The notes below the pieces were generated by a model. That model searched no databases, was not told the origin of the DNA, and was given only the letters and a program-made list of their open reading frames with translations. Shown in pieces: positions 12,901-21,811 of a DNA stretch of 64,000 bases. The position numbers and the translations under genes were made by a program. Position 1 is the stretch's first letter. Each line of letters begins with the position of its first letter. This stretch comes from Cladorhizidae sp. MBARI D1340-BT2. Lineage: Eukaryota > Porifera > Demospongiae > Poecilosclerida > Cladorhizidae. The stretch lies in the NCBI GenBank assembly GCA_028752905.1, contig JAQNBH010000005.1:6064502-6128501 (forward strand), written 5' to 3'.

Positions 12901-14772
12901 TGCATATTCACTAAAGAAGTGCACTGCATCCATGCATGTTCACTAAAGAAGTGCACTGCATCCATGCACATTCACTAAAGAAGTGCACTGCATCCATGCA
13001 TATTCACTAAAGAAGTGCACTGCATCCATGCATATTCACTAAAGAAGTGCACTGCATCCATGCATATTCACTAAAGAAGTGCACTGCATCCATGCATATT
13101 CACTAAAGAAGTGCACTGCATCCATGCATATTCACTAAAGAAGTGCACTGCATCCATGTACACACCACATCACCGACAAAATGTAGTGCAAGAAAGTGAA
13201 TGATGCTGCATCTGACCTGACTGGTCTGGTGTGGGCCTTCACGGACTGCAGCAAAGTATGTCTCTCTGCTTCCACATCCCACAGGTCAAACTTTTGCTGA
13301 CACTGCAAAGATTAGGACAAATTATGACTACAAAAAGCTAACAAAATGTTCATTATCAGTTTCAAGGTATGTATTCTAAAATAGATTCTAAAATAGTGCA
13401 CAGCTTCTAATTGCATCCTAAGAGAATTTCATTTTAGAAGCAGCTTTTTGTGCACTAAACATTGAGAGACTAGGAACAATCCACGTTTCAATTACCATGG
13501 AGACGACATATCCGTGCTTGGCACTGTGAGGATTCCAGAGCACTCCCTTGATCTCGTACTTATTTTGCCTCCCCAATTTCCTCAGGGGCTTGTGCTCATT
13601 CATGACTTCAGAGTGCTCCAAACTCACCACAGCCAGCCATTTCTGCCTGCGGGATCACGACATCTAACTTATAAAGGTGCATGATCACATGACCAGTCAG
13701 CCGACTTACACTGCCAGCACAGCTCTCCTGCCAGTACAGTCCACAGCAAACGTGTTGGCCTAAATAAGCAGATATCGGATATGATCACACACCCCACCTC
13801 CCCAAGTTTCATTGAAGAGAATATTGCCTGGGTTCATGAAGAGAGGGAGGGAGGAGGATATACAATAAGAACACTAGGAAGGGGAACTCCATATTGTGTG
13901 ATACTCTCACCTGTAAAAACAAGGGGGGAGGGGCAGATTTGTACGACCATGTGATCTGTGCACCACTTCTCCTGCATGCCTATGCTATGTACTCAACTAA
14001 AAACAATACCTCTCCGGGTCAAGTCCTCGGCAGTTCCCAAGAATGGAAGTCTGGAGACTTTTCCACTAGTGCTCTGTATAGCAAGAGTAACCCCTCCCTC
14101 TGTCCCACTATTTGAAATATATTAACACCTACACCTCTCTAAATATCAAGCTGAGTCAGTATTGCTGCATTCACCACAGGTTAGAGCTATCCCTCAATAA
14201 AGCCCACACCTCTGAGGCAAACAAGCAAGCAAGTCACTGGCTTTACTTGGAGAGCTAACTCTAGCCAGAAAGACATGTCCCAATCTCATCACTTGCTCAT
14301 AGGTAGATTGCTCATAGGTAGAATGCTTAATTAAAGTTGAATTTCAGCCCTCCCTTGGGCTCAGGTACTTGTGACAAGATGTCGACAATACCTGTTGGGG
14401 GATGGTACAGGGGATAGTACATGGCAACCATGACCTCAACGTTGCTACAACTGCCAAAAGAATGTGCAAATACTTCAAACTATTCACAATCTTTGATCAG
14501 TAGCTAGGTGGTATTTAAGCAGGCAAGAAAAATGTCTAGTGGTGGAGTCATATAGCAATGAGGATAGTCTCACAAAACACCAAGGCTTAGTTCAAGTTGT
14601 GCGAACGGTTTCGCGTATTTTGTGTGTTGGGTACTAGCTCCCGAGAACTGTTGGAAGCATGCCAATATCATTACCACTGAGTAGAACTGAACCTGTTGTA
14701 CATGCAACAGTATCCCCTTACCTGCAAGTCATAGTTGAACACAATGCTGTTTGTGGCAACATCTACCTCCAT
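921..14772 (-). CDS. WDR59: WDR59, GATOR2 subunit, N-terminal part (7 exons, continues off left edge)
   Basis: Coding exons are complement(join(921..1009, 4254..4291, 4496..4576, 13217..13302, 13496..13646, 13710..13759, 14722..14772)), 546 bp or 182 codons, with GT/AG junctions and matching phases throughout. The product matches the start of the WDR59 beta-propeller. A short N-terminal strand ending VFNYDLQ is followed by FAVDCTGRRAVL, then KGVLWNPHSAKHGYVVSM, LQSVKAHTRPVRSDMSW, DSFIHIWDIRETKRPSI and AGATLVQWNRVNGNFIAS, ending at DSDIRIWDKR. In other animals WDR59 is a GATOR2 subunit that relays amino-acid status to mTORC1 at the lysosome. The ATG at 14772 is chosen because it gives the expected short N-terminus and no in-frame ATG lies upstream. 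The remaining propeller blades, RWD and zinc-finger parts must lie left of position 1. Intron 4 (4577..13216) is 8.6 kb because of a Ginger transposon and a 32-bp array. Confidence 0.95.
1015..1145. repeat. CA-rich microsatellite (cacatcacaaatac type)
   Basis: Imperfect repeats of cacatcacaaataccacatc mixed with (ca)n start just upstream, in sense, of the acceptor of the WDR59 exon at 921..1009. It is simple-sequence DNA. The short open frames across it have no coding support. Confidence 0.75.
1146..2814. other. WDR59 intron 6 sequence without recognised genes
   Basis: This AT-rich intronic stretch was read on both strands. Short open frames, such as 1659..1883 on the plus strand, show no recognisable domain. 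One 30-bp segment at 1882..1911 recurs identically in WDR59 intron 3 at 13439..13468. Confidence 0.6.
1882..1911 (+). repeat. 30-bp dispersed repeat, copy 1
   Basis: The segment beginning agcagctttttgtgcactaa and ending cattgagag is identical to 13439..13468. A weaker relative with gtgcactagcaaaatgctga lies at 33837..33856. It probably marks fragments of an unclassified dispersed element. Confidence 0.6.
2815..3360. repeat. TATG tetranucleotide microsatellite with 84-bp superstructure
   Basis: About 550 bp of (tatg)n are interspersed with tgatatg and atatat interruptions. The motif gcatgct recurs at 3114, 3198 and 3280, which shows an 82 to 84-bp higher-order unit. It lies in WDR59 intron 6. 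Open frames on both strands are low-complexity Tyr/Met/Val or His/Ile/Tyr artefacts. Confidence 0.9.
3361..4253. other. WDR59 intron 6, no recognised gene
   Basis: This is ordinary intronic sequence with short CA-rich patches near 3696 and 4080. No exon of WDR59 or of another gene could be identified on either strand. Confidence 0.6.
4313..4456. repeat. Tandem duplication, 75-bp unit, two copies
   Basis: The motif ccaccagcatgcatgagc recurs 75 bp apart, at about 4318 and 4393. Each copy is followed by ccattggccactccctagtt. The pair fills most of the 204-bp WDR59 intron 5. Confidence 0.8.
4978..4981. other. Left target-site duplication CCGG of the Ginger element
   Basis: CCGG directly precedes the left terminal inverted repeat, which begins tgtcacag. 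The same tetranucleotide follows the right end at 8362..8365. Four-base duplications are what Ginger-type transposons produce. Confidence 0.8.
5158..6711 (+). pseudogene. Ginger integrase-like transposase, broken
   Basis: An N-terminal fragment starts at the ATG at 5158. A probable exon ends with LVDGVLHYKGKGGSLRQ near 5406. The zinc-finger part, EACHIDTVGGYHFGRDKVAA, follows at about 5549 to 5608 and ends in RYYW. The rve catalytic core spans 5831..6379. It has YCITDYFSKWVEAAPM with the first Asp, EIVSDQGREFCNQL with the second, and a Glu-bearing SAYHPQSNGLDERFNQTL segment. A GPY/F-like block with VNFKGAPYTI lies near 6556 to 6585. Frame breaks occur around 5768 to 5800, where the second Cys pair of the zinc finger is disrupted, at the TAG near 6377, at the TGA near 6478 and near 6540. 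The catalytic residues appear intact but the gene cannot make a full protein. Confidence 0.88.
7255..7871 (+). pseudogene. Ulp1-like (C48) cysteine protease domain of the Ginger element
   Basis: Three blocks resemble a Ulp1/SENP fold. EWLTDEHILLAQEVLRNQC lies near 7282 to 7338. A segment with NHWITSCSIG lies near 7507 to 7536 and supplies the His, followed by VTADSK with the Asp. QQQSGVNDCGVFAIAFALHK at 7688..7747 holds the oxyanion Gln and catalytic Cys. GT/AG-like junctions separate the blocks near 7406 to 7480 and 7571 to 7640. The catalytic set His/Asp/Gln/Cys is present. The role would be processing or de-conjugation for the transposon, which is inferred from other Ginger elements. Decay elsewhere makes activity unlikely. 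Confidence 0.75.
7897..8062 (+). pseudogene. PHD finger remnant with in-frame stop (Ginger element)
   Basis: Read in the frame beginning near 7897, the ligands run CTC, ECE-stop-C, HTDC and WCCTSC. This is the C4HC3 order of a PHD finger with a TGA inside the second Cys pair, at about 7960. The frame ends at a TAA near 8060, close to the right subterminal repeats. It is probably the C-terminal domain of the transposon protein and would bind modified histone tails if intact. Confidence 0.7.
8362..8365. other. Right target-site duplication CCGG
   Basis: CCGG follows the right end (cctgtgaca) and matches 4978..4981. The 32-bp array begins at the next base. Confidence 0.8.
8366..13158. repeat. 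32-bp minisatellite, about 150 copies
   Basis: The unit begins catccatgcatattcactaa and continues agaagtgcactg. Copies are nearly identical, with point variants such as cacattc, catgttc, caccaaag and cattcatg. Three shortened units (aagaacggcatcc near 9348 and 10911, aagaactgcatcc near 11896) lost five bases. The array occupies most of WDR59 intron 4 and ends about 60 bp from the donor of the exon at 13217..13302. There are no unique spacers, so it is not a CRISPR array. Stops occur in the frames examined. Confidence 0.97.
13439..13468 (+). repeat. 30-bp dispersed repeat, copy 2
   Basis: This is identical to 1882..1911. It lies 28 bp beyond the donor of the WDR59 exon 13496..13646, inside the 193-bp intron 3. 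Confidence 0.6.
13760..14721. other. WDR59 intron 1, no recognised gene
   Basis: This 962-bp intron holds no repeat array or recognisable exon on either strand. Short frames such as 13894..14115 look random. Confidence 0.6.
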
Positions 14773-14843
14773 AATGTCAACAAGCTCCTTCTCTATCCAA
14801 CGCTCACCGCGCTCACGTGGTAAACGTAGTGAAAATAGGGAAG
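14773..14843. promoter_or_regulatory. Compact head-to-head promoter between WDR59 and the NHL gene
   Basis: Only 71 bp separate the WDR59 ATG (14772, minus) from the NHL gene ATG (14844, plus), so both 5' UTRs and core promoters must overlap. No TATA box was seen. A perfect E-box CACGTG lies at 14814..14819 in the context ctcacgtgg. The start codon of the plus-strand gene lies inside aagatggcgg (14841..14850), which matches the YY1 consensus often found at animal transcription or translation starts. Co-regulation is an inference from spacing. Confidence 0.7.
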
Positions 14844-16934
14844 ATGGCGGAGCAGGTTGAGTCGTTCCACTTTGTTTCTAAGCCCAGTCAAGACTACTTC
14901 TGTCCAGTGACTTTAGAGGTGATGTTGAACCCTCGCCAGACTGATTGTTGTGGCAGCCACATCTCCACGAGAGCGGCTGAGGAACTAGCCAAGAAGAAGA
15001 AGCCTTGCCCCATGTGCAAGGCCCCCACTCCCGATTCCCTCCAAAGAGGATCAGGCCGGGTTTTCTCCACTCATCGTGACCAGTATTTCCAAAGGATAAT
15101 CTTGGATCTGAAGGTTTTGTGCCCCTATCGTGGGAGTGGGTGCGAATGGGTGGGTCTTCTTCGTGAGATAAGAGATCACTCAGCATCTTGTAAGCGCCGT
15201 CCTTGGATCTGCCAACACTGCATGTTCAAGACTACCTACAATGTTGGCACATCTCAACATGCTCAGAAGTGCCCACAGCGACCAATTTTTTGTGCGTGCT
15301 CCACAACAATTTCTATTCCCTTCAGCAAGTACGATGATCACTTGAAGATGTGTCCAATCCAAGTGGTGCAATGCGAGTTTGCTGACATGGGTTGTCCTCT
15401 CAAGCTTCTCAGAAAAGACTATGGGAGCCATTTAAAAGAGTCCCTTCAGCACCACCAGCTCCTCACCTCTCAGCTCAACCTCAGGATTACGAAAGCAATA
15501 CAATCCAAGTTGGAATCCAAGTTGGAATCGAAGAAGGAGGTGTCGGTGGAGAGGACCAAACAACAGTTGGAAGAGAAGGAAGTTAAAATCAATGACTTGC
15601 AAAAGGAAGTGACCAAACTCAATGGTGAACTCAACAAATTGCAGATGGAGGTGATCAAGCTCCAAGGTGAGCTCAAGAATAAGGTTGAGGCAGAGAACAA
15701 GGAGATTCTGGATAAGTTATTTGAAGAGCGAGACAAGGAGCTGCAGGTTAACAGATTGCGGGAGCGGATGCAGGCGAGAGACGAGGAAATCCAATACCTT
15801 CAGGAGAGGAGGGCCAATGAGTTAGACACACAGAGTCTTGGGAACAACTTTGTGGTGACACTTACTGATGTCATGAAAGAGCTCAAGACAAAGAATAATA
15901 TCCAGGAAAAGGACATCAAGAAACTTGTGGCTCAGCTCGAAGACATTTTATCCATGATAACTGATGGAAAGTCTTCTGGGTCTGATAGTGTCAACAATGA
16001 AGGCTATGTTGTGGCCATTTCTCCAGTTAACGTCTGTACTGTTGAGCAAGGTAAACATACTCCTCAGGTCTTTAAGGGCATGCTGGAAAAGACACTCATT
16101 AAGGGCCTCAAGCGAGCCTCTGGGTTGGCTATGTCTGGAGACGTGATTTATGTCGTGGATACCAATGGCACTTATGGTCTACATGTGATCAATGGTAGCT
16201 CAGTGAAGTCTATGATCGAGTCGGCTACCTTCAGTGACATACGTATTCCTGCTGGCAAGTGTTGGTACCCAAAGTGTGTTGCCGTAGACAAGGATTTGAA
16301 CATTGTTTTGGCAGACTCGAGTAGTCGCGTGTTGAAATTTTCTCCCAGTGGAAGACTTTTAGCTCATGCTGGCAATGAATCGAGCGCTGGGTCTTCCTAT
16401 GATGAATTCAACAGTCCGATGGGCATAGCAGTTGATTCAAATGGCAATGTATTTGTCTGCGATCGTTTAAATCACCGGGTGCAGATTCTGGACTCGAACT
16501 TAGAGTTTATTTCCACTTTTGGCGAGAAGGGATCTGGTCTCATGGAGTTTAGGAATCCTTGGGACGTGGCCTTCGATTCACAGGGAAATATCTACATTGC
16601 TGATTGTGGTAATCGCTGTGTCAAGGTCTTTAATTCCCAGATGTCTCATCTGAGAAATGTGGGAAGGGGGGAAGGCCAGTACAGGATAGGTGATCTACGT
16701 GCCCCTACCAGTATTTGTATTGATGGCAAAGACAACCTCTATGTGACTGATAAGGGTTTGAAGAAAGTGTTGATGTACAATTTGGAAGGCATTTACATGT
16801 CAAGCTTTGGCAAGTTCCTGGAGCCTAATGGGATATGTGTTGACATGAGGGGCCGTGTGTACGTGAGTGACAATGGAGGATACGATGGAATATTCATGTC
16901 TAGGAGCCCTGGCCGCATTCAAGTCTTCACGTAA
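14844..16934 (+). CDS. U-box/RING-like, TRAF-type zinc finger, coiled-coil, NHL-repeat protein (696 aa)
   Basis: This intact single-exon gene probably encodes a TRAF/TRIM-NHL-like E3 ubiquitin ligase. A modified RING/U-box spans residues 18 to 60 (FCPVTLEVMLNP, CCGSHIS, CPMC). It lacks two usual RING ligands, with Thr23 and Ser41 in their place. TRAF-type zinc fingers follow at about 93 to 196, with Cys/His pairs in CPYRGSGCEW, HSASC, CQHC, HAQKC and HLKMC. A long charged coiled coil runs over about 215 to 370. Six NHL-type strands occupy 425 to 696, for example GIAVDSNGNVFVCDRLNHRV and DVAFDSQGNIYIADCGNRCV. The ATG at 14844 sits in a strong context (aagATGg). The frame is open a little further upstream only through non-ATG codons. 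Substrates are unknown. TRIM2/3/71 and TRAF proteins are its nearest architectural relatives in bilaterians. Confidence 0.93.
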   Translation: MAEQVESFHFVSKPSQDYFCPVTLEVMLNPRQTDCCGSHISTRAAEELAKKKKPCPMCKAPTPDSLQRGSGRVFSTHRDQYFQRIILDLKVLCPYRGSGCEWVGLLREIRDHSASCKRRPWICQHCMFKTTYNVGTSQHAQKCPQRPIFCACSTTISIPFSKYDDHLKMCPIQVVQCEFADMGCPLKLLRKDYGSHLKESLQHHQLLTSQLNLRITKAIQSKLESKLESKKEVSVERTKQQLEEKEVKINDLQKEVTKLNGELNKLQMEVIKLQGELKNKVEAENKEILDKLFEERDKELQVNRLRERMQARDEEIQYLQERRANELDTQSLGNNFVVTLTDVMKELKTKNNIQEKDIKKLVAQLEDILSMITDGKSSGSDSVNNEGYVVAISPVNVCTVEQGKHTPQVFKGMLEKTLIKGLKRASGLAMSGDVIYVVDTNGTYGLHVINGSSVKSMIESATFSDIRIPAGKCWYPKCVAVDKDLNIVLADSSSRVLKFSPSGRLLAHAGNESSAGSSYDEFNSPMGIAVDSNGNVFVCDRLNHRVQILDSNLEFISTFGEKGSGLMEFRNPWDVAFDSQGNIYIADCGNRCVKVFNSQMSHLRNVGRGEGQYRIGDLRAPTSICIDGKDNLYVTDKGLKKVLMYNLEGIYMSSFGKFLEPNGICVDMRGRVYVSDNGGYDGIFMSRSPGRIQVFT

Positions 16935-18880
16935 AAGACGGAGCTTTTTTGCTGGGATTGCTGTGTAATATTCATATATAGGTGTGTATAGGTGAAACAA
17001 TTTAATTTCAAGTCTACTCCCTACTATATACTTGATATAAAATATTGGAGGATTCTCTCTCTCACTTTATTTATTTATTATTTTTTTAGAATCATTTTTT
17101 GTTTCTGTTTTGTCACAAGCCAGGTATATAGATTTTTGTTACACTCATGATGCCCGATTCCAATACTTGCTGTCTGTATATATAGACTTTCGTATCAGGT
17201 TGGAGCCGTCGCCGATGTTTGATGTACCGACTTGGCATCACACGCCTCTTCCTCCTCCCTCCCCTCTCCCTCAACTGGCAGAACAGAGCATAAATTAGTA
17301 ACTACATCGGGCACCTCCCCAGTAACCTTCGGAGTTATATATACCGACTTCATCTATGTCACGGAACTCCAGAGTGTTGTACTACTCGCTTTCTAATTTC
17401 CAGCTCAAGTTCCCCAAAAAATACACTTTTAATGTGATGGCCTTAACAGGCTCAGCAATAGCAACATTAAATCATTTCCAGCTCAAGTTCCCCAAAATAA
17501 TACACTTTTAATTTCCAGCTCAAGTTCCCCAAATACAGACACAAAAGAACCTCCTCGCCCTGAATTTTAACAGTATGAATTCGTCGAATTCTCACAATGA
17601 CTTTCTCGATAAATTTCCTCCCTAGCCTTCATTATTCCTGTTGAAGGCTAGAGCTTGAGTGAGAAAATTTAATGTGCAACAGGTGTCCCAAACCTAAATC
17701 TGCATTGATCATAATATAATATATTAAATTGGTAGGAGTCGCCACAACAAATCTAAACGGGTAAACATCTTAAGAAAATTGCACCAAGCCACAGCACTAG
17801 GCGCATATTGCAATGTGATCCTTCCCAAGTTGGAGTACTGTTGTTGTGTGCAATCCTCACCAGTCCACCCTCACTGATATGGCACAGGACTGGAAGGCCA
17901 CATATCCTAACATCATAACCAACAATACCTGGCAGTTGTCTGGTAGGAGAAAGGCACAGAAACTGAAGATCTGCTTCAATCAAATCTCTCAATTGTTTTT
18001 ACCCCTCACCCTCAACTGAATCGTATAGTATTTTATACCAGCAAGCAAAAGGAAAAAAATCCAACCATTGCTTGAAATCGTCTACAGCTATGCTTGGGGT
18101 CTCATATATAGCATAGCTGAAGGCCTTAATACAGTACTATCTGATGTCTTCATAAATTTTATGCTTCGTGCAAGGTCTCCAACAACCCCGCAATATATAA
18201 TGGGATGGAAATTCTGAAATGGAAATGTGCATGTGTAAGTATGGTTATGAGAGTTTAGTTTTGAACACACTCAACAGTGTCGGATGTGAAAATCACCTCG
18301 TCAGTTTCTGCGTGGCCTTCCTTTAGAGCTCTGAGAATTCTGTAAAGCACGTGTATTCAGTACTCTCTCCTTCCTTCATTAGCACACCTCTCCTTTATTG
18401 GCTCTATAGCCATGTATTAATTATCCTACAACTATGTAGCCAGTTCTCTTTGTACATGGAGAGCAACATGCATCGGGTCGGGACAAAAATGGTGATCCCA
18501 CCCACATTTCATTAATTGAGTTGCTACATCACAATTGAACTCGATCATCCGGCTATTGAGCATGGGACTGAGTAAAGATTAAATTGTATTCTGTTATTTA
18601 GTATATAGTTCGTAGAACATTTTCAGATATACAGTGTCAGGCTAGACCAATGCAACAATGCTCGTAAGGTCATCACACGGATGTGATACAAGTATGCTTG
18701 TTACATTCCTACACTATGGGCTATATATATATATATATATATAATATATATGGTTATTTGTCTAGCCAAGTGCCATGAAGGGCACTTACAAGCAGTTTTA
18801 ACTTCATGTTCAGATAGAGCTCATGCAAAATCGTGCTCCAAAATCCCTTGCAATGACCCCATATATATATATATATATAT
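16935..18880. other. 3' flank of the NHL gene, no recognised gene
   Basis: This contains the probable 3' UTR of the NHL gene and AT-rich intergenic DNA between convergent genes. Minus-strand frames at 17753..17992 and 18088..18270 have plausible splice-like flanks but no recognisable domain and were not called. A dinucleotide (ta)n tract lies at 18722..18750 and another at 18861..18880. Confidence 0.55.
17396..17536. repeat. Three direct copies of a short motif
   Basis: The motif atttccagctcaagttcccc recurs near 17396, 17474 and 17511, followed by aaaa and atacacttttaa in two copies. It is a small degenerate direct repeat of unknown origin. Confidence 0.7.
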
Positions 18881-20336
18881 ACGGTGCACAAGGGCATAAA
18901 CCTCCAAAAAAGATTTTGTAACACCCACCTATTTACTTGCCATAACTTCAAGGCAGTCCTATTTTCCTTGACTACCATAGGTAAAAATACTCAGCACACT
19001 TTAAATAACCAGATTAGTTATTACAATTTTTTTTTTGGCTGGTTGCTATGTAAACTTGAAAATGCAATTCTAAATAAAGCCCAATGAAATTGAAATCAGT
19101 ATTTTAGGTGGTCAGTTAGTTATTACAAAATGCCACCAAAGAGGATAAAGCTTCCACTTAATGAATGCCAGGAGAGTAAAGGAACAGAGGATGGATAATC
19201 AGGCTTCTGTAACACCAGCTATAATTTCACCTGACAGCCAAGAAGATTCTTCTCATCTTACAGACATGCCTGCCTCTTCCTCTATTTCTTCTAACCAACC
19301 AACCACCTCTTTATGTGCTTCTTCCACAACTGACCGTTCAGACAATCAAATCAGCGAAGAAAAGCTATTGGAGGAGCACATATTAGATTGGACAAGCTCT
19401 TTATCCAGAGATGACCTTATGTCCATAGCCATGACCCTTCGCTATTCACTAGTAACTAAAAGTGATATGAAGGGCTCAATGTATTGGTTTGATCGAAAAA
19501 AATGAGCAGACAGTGAGAGAATGGAGAAACCTCTTCTTCTCTAATAATGTAACTTTCCAGATAGTTTACAAACTTAATGATGCATCTAATGATTATATTC
19601 GAGTGAATGTTGTTGTGAAGGGCAAGCCAATATTGAACACTGCTGGGCACAGGCTAAATGCTACACATAACTATAATATCGTAGGACTTCGTCGCAATGT
19701 TGGACCAGGACTTGACAGTGTCTCTAAGGAAAACATTCAGAACTATTCAGAAATTATATGTATGGTTACCTATATAGCAGGACACAATGCAGGAATAGAG
19801 TTGGAAAACTTAATCCAGAAATACTCTAAGGAAATCAAATCTCATCGCCGCATATTTAATAACAATTAGTTATATAATAATGATCTAATTTTTTGGTCCT
19901 GCTCTTTAATAGTGTTTCTCTACTTACAAGTTCATCTGGCCACCCCTTCTGTAGTTCTATTAATTGTAGTCAAGCTAATATAAATTCTGACCACAACATA
20001 TCTCGTCCAGTTGTTAACAGCCTAATTATCACTCTATAGAACTGTCTGGCTTTAATAGTTGGAGCTTTCCCTCAAATTGAAGTCTATAGCTCTATTTGTG
20101 TAAGATGTATTCCTTTTTTGTAAAAAAAAGGAGGCGTGGCAGCTTAATAGCGTCCTATCAGCAACCACATTTGAGTTACCATGGAAACATAATAGAGAAA
20201 AAGCTTTATGTATCAGACTAGTTCTGTGCAAAATATAAAAACTTAAATACACATGGGTACAGAGATAATGATTTCACAAACAACTTTTGTGTACTAGATT
20301 TTTCCCCGGGTGTCTATATATGCCTTTGTGCACCGT
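18881..20336 (+). mobile_element. Unassigned TIR element, 1,456 bp
   Basis: Left end ACGGTGCACAAGGGCATA and the complement of the right end ACGGTGCACAAAGGCATA match at 17 of 18 positions and define the borders. Both ends abut AT-rich flanks (atatat left, atatg right), so a TA-type target duplication is possible but cannot be proven. The interior carries one broken plus-strand protein of unknown family. Size, inverted ends and a single gene suggest a small DNA transposon. The superfamily was not recognised. Confidence 0.6.
19161..19869 (+). pseudogene. Unknown protein of the TIR element, frameshifted
   Basis: Two overlapping frames, 19161..19505 (ATG start) and 19489..19869 (no ATG at its start), look like one protein split by an indel at a run of seven A at 19496..19502. 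The first part is Ser/Thr/Asn-rich, then EEHILDWTSSLSRDDLMSIA. The second has EQTVREWRNLFFSNNVTFQI and continues to a basic end with KSHRRIFNNN, giving roughly 235 residues. No transposase catalytic motif was recognised. It could be an accessory protein of a DNA transposon or an unrelated captured gene. Confidence 0.55.
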
Positions 20337-20504
20337 ATATGTAATGTGTATATATTTGCCTAACTTCCAGTATTCGCCCTGCCCTGCATATATATATACC
20401 ATGCTAACTCTAATCTTCTGGTCAAGTGTATTCCGAATTTGGATAATTGTTATAGTTATTGAAGTGGTACATACAAGTTGGCGTTGCAAGGCACAGGATG
20501 AAGA

Positions 20505-20620
20505 GATGGAATATAATGTGGTAGGGAAGATCTTGGTGGTTTGTGGGGGAGTTTGAGATGCAGTATAATGTGGTAGGCAATGTGGTACATTTCTTGGTGG
20601 TTTGTGGGGGAGTTTGAGAG
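20505..20620. repeat. Imperfect tandem duplication, about 60 bp
   Basis: The segment with tataatgtggtagg followed by cttggtggtttgtgggggag occurs twice, near 20511 and 20568. It has no coding support. Confidence 0.7.
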
Positions 20621-21661
20621 TGATTGGCAAGTGCAGGTGGATGAGGTACACAGAATTGTAGGATAAAAGTAGGTAAAGAGAAGAGAGTGTGCTGTTGTGT
20701 ATTCATTGGGGAAGTGGTAGCAGAGAAGGAATTACTTTGGATGAAATTTGGTCTGCTTTGGTAGGAGAGGGTTCTCAAAAGAGGACAACTGCATTATTAA
20801 AGCTAATTGTGGTCACTGAGAAGACAGCTCTTCTTCCAGTTTCACAGGTAATGACTCAACATTTGAGTCCTCATACAACCTTCCCCTTGAACAGCTTGAC
20901 ACAGTGCACTAGTGCTATATGTGACCATTTAGCTAATCACATGACAATGTAACTGCGTAGACATGTGGTATTATCAAATGGTATGAAATTTAATAGCCAT
21001 GGCCGAGAAAGTTTTGCTAGTAGATGGTTGAAGGCAGCCACCACTCGGGAAGAAACACAGCCAACCCCCCCCCCCCCCCCCCCCCCCCAGCAAGGAGAAG
21101 AGTTGCCAGATAGAGCAAAAGCTGAAGATTGATAACAACTACAGATCTGGCCAATCTGTTGGTGCTATCTGGTGTTGACCTAATGACCACAACTATCAAG
21201 CATGCAGTCACCTATAGATGCCACAAGTGGCGAACAACAGCCGAACACAAAGGGTCCTAGCAATGTGGTCAACATCAGTAAAAAAATTTCATTTCCCCCC
21301 AATAAACGAGTGATTTCGGGAATTGATTTTTGTTCCTGATAAGCATTAAAATGTCGCTGTTCTTATATACATCCAAGGAGATACTTGACTTGGACATCAC
21401 ACATGTTAGAGCTATAACACACATACACACAACAAACAAAACACTCTTGGCATAGATTGAGCTATTGTCCAAACAAGTAACACTTCTGGACCCTGCAACA
21501 AGCACCTGTCAAGAGAAAGGGAACAAGAGAGTGGGACACCACAGCATTGGTGCCTTTGTTAAGTGTACACTTGTTGAGTACATGTATGCCAAAAGATAAT
21601 CACAGATATTATATATTATTGTTAATGTTTCTATCTCTACTCTCGCATAGGCTTTCTGTTC
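20621..21661. other. Intergenic and 3' UTR region between the TIR element and the DCTN1 stop
   Basis: This holds a C homopolymer of about 24 bases (21065..21088) and the probable DCTN1 3' UTR on the minus strand. A plus-strand frame near 20700..20848 ends at a gtaatg donor-like site and could be a stray exon of an unknown gene. A minus-strand frame 21275..21505 follows a cttgacag acceptor and could be an alternative terminal exon of DCTN1. Neither is supported by homology. Confidence 0.5.
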
Positions 21662-21811
21662 CTAGCTAACTACAGCCTCGTGGAGAGAGTGAAACTGGGC
21701 AGGACTAAGAATTACTCGACGCCTGGCTGCAGCGCACGTGGTCTGTGAGGTGGATGGGTGGAGTCTCAAACGTGCAATGAGTGCAGATGGTTGTGATGAC
21801 TCTGCAAGAAC
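21662..21811 (-). CDS. DCTN1: DCTN1 terminal coding exon
   Basis: This 150-bp exon starts after cattcctacag in phase 0 ([16 protein letters not shown]) and ends with a TAG at 21662. The last 20 residues mirror the conserved end of vertebrate p150Glued (R-R-x-V-x-L-x-x-x-Q-x-x-x-L-H-x-x-V-x-S pattern). It is separated from the previous exon by an 11.5-kb intron (21812..33339) holding the 43-bp array. Confidence 0.9.
   Translation of the reverse strand, partial: VLAESSQPSALIARLRLHPSTSQTTCAAARRRVILSPAQFHSLHEAVVS

Noticed and set aside
8366..13158. CRISPR-like array of 32-bp repeats
   Set aside because: There are no unique spacers between units and no cas genes, and the context is a eukaryotic intron. 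It is an ordinary minisatellite.
14817..14843. Upstream extension of the NHL gene start to 14817
   Set aside because: The codon there is GTG. The first ATG is at 14844 in a strong start context and gives the usual short N-terminus before the U-box/RING.
17753..18270. Candidate small minus-strand gene downstream of the NHL gene
   Set aside because: Frames are short, without domain matches or a consistent splice phase, so no gene was called.
18260..18320. Possible DCTN1 terminal exon reading ALKEGHAETDEVIFTSDTVE
   Set aside because: It looked like the human AKEEQQDD region, but the only acceptor gives the wrong phase and a quick stop. The exon at 21662..21811 fits phase and the conserved tail.
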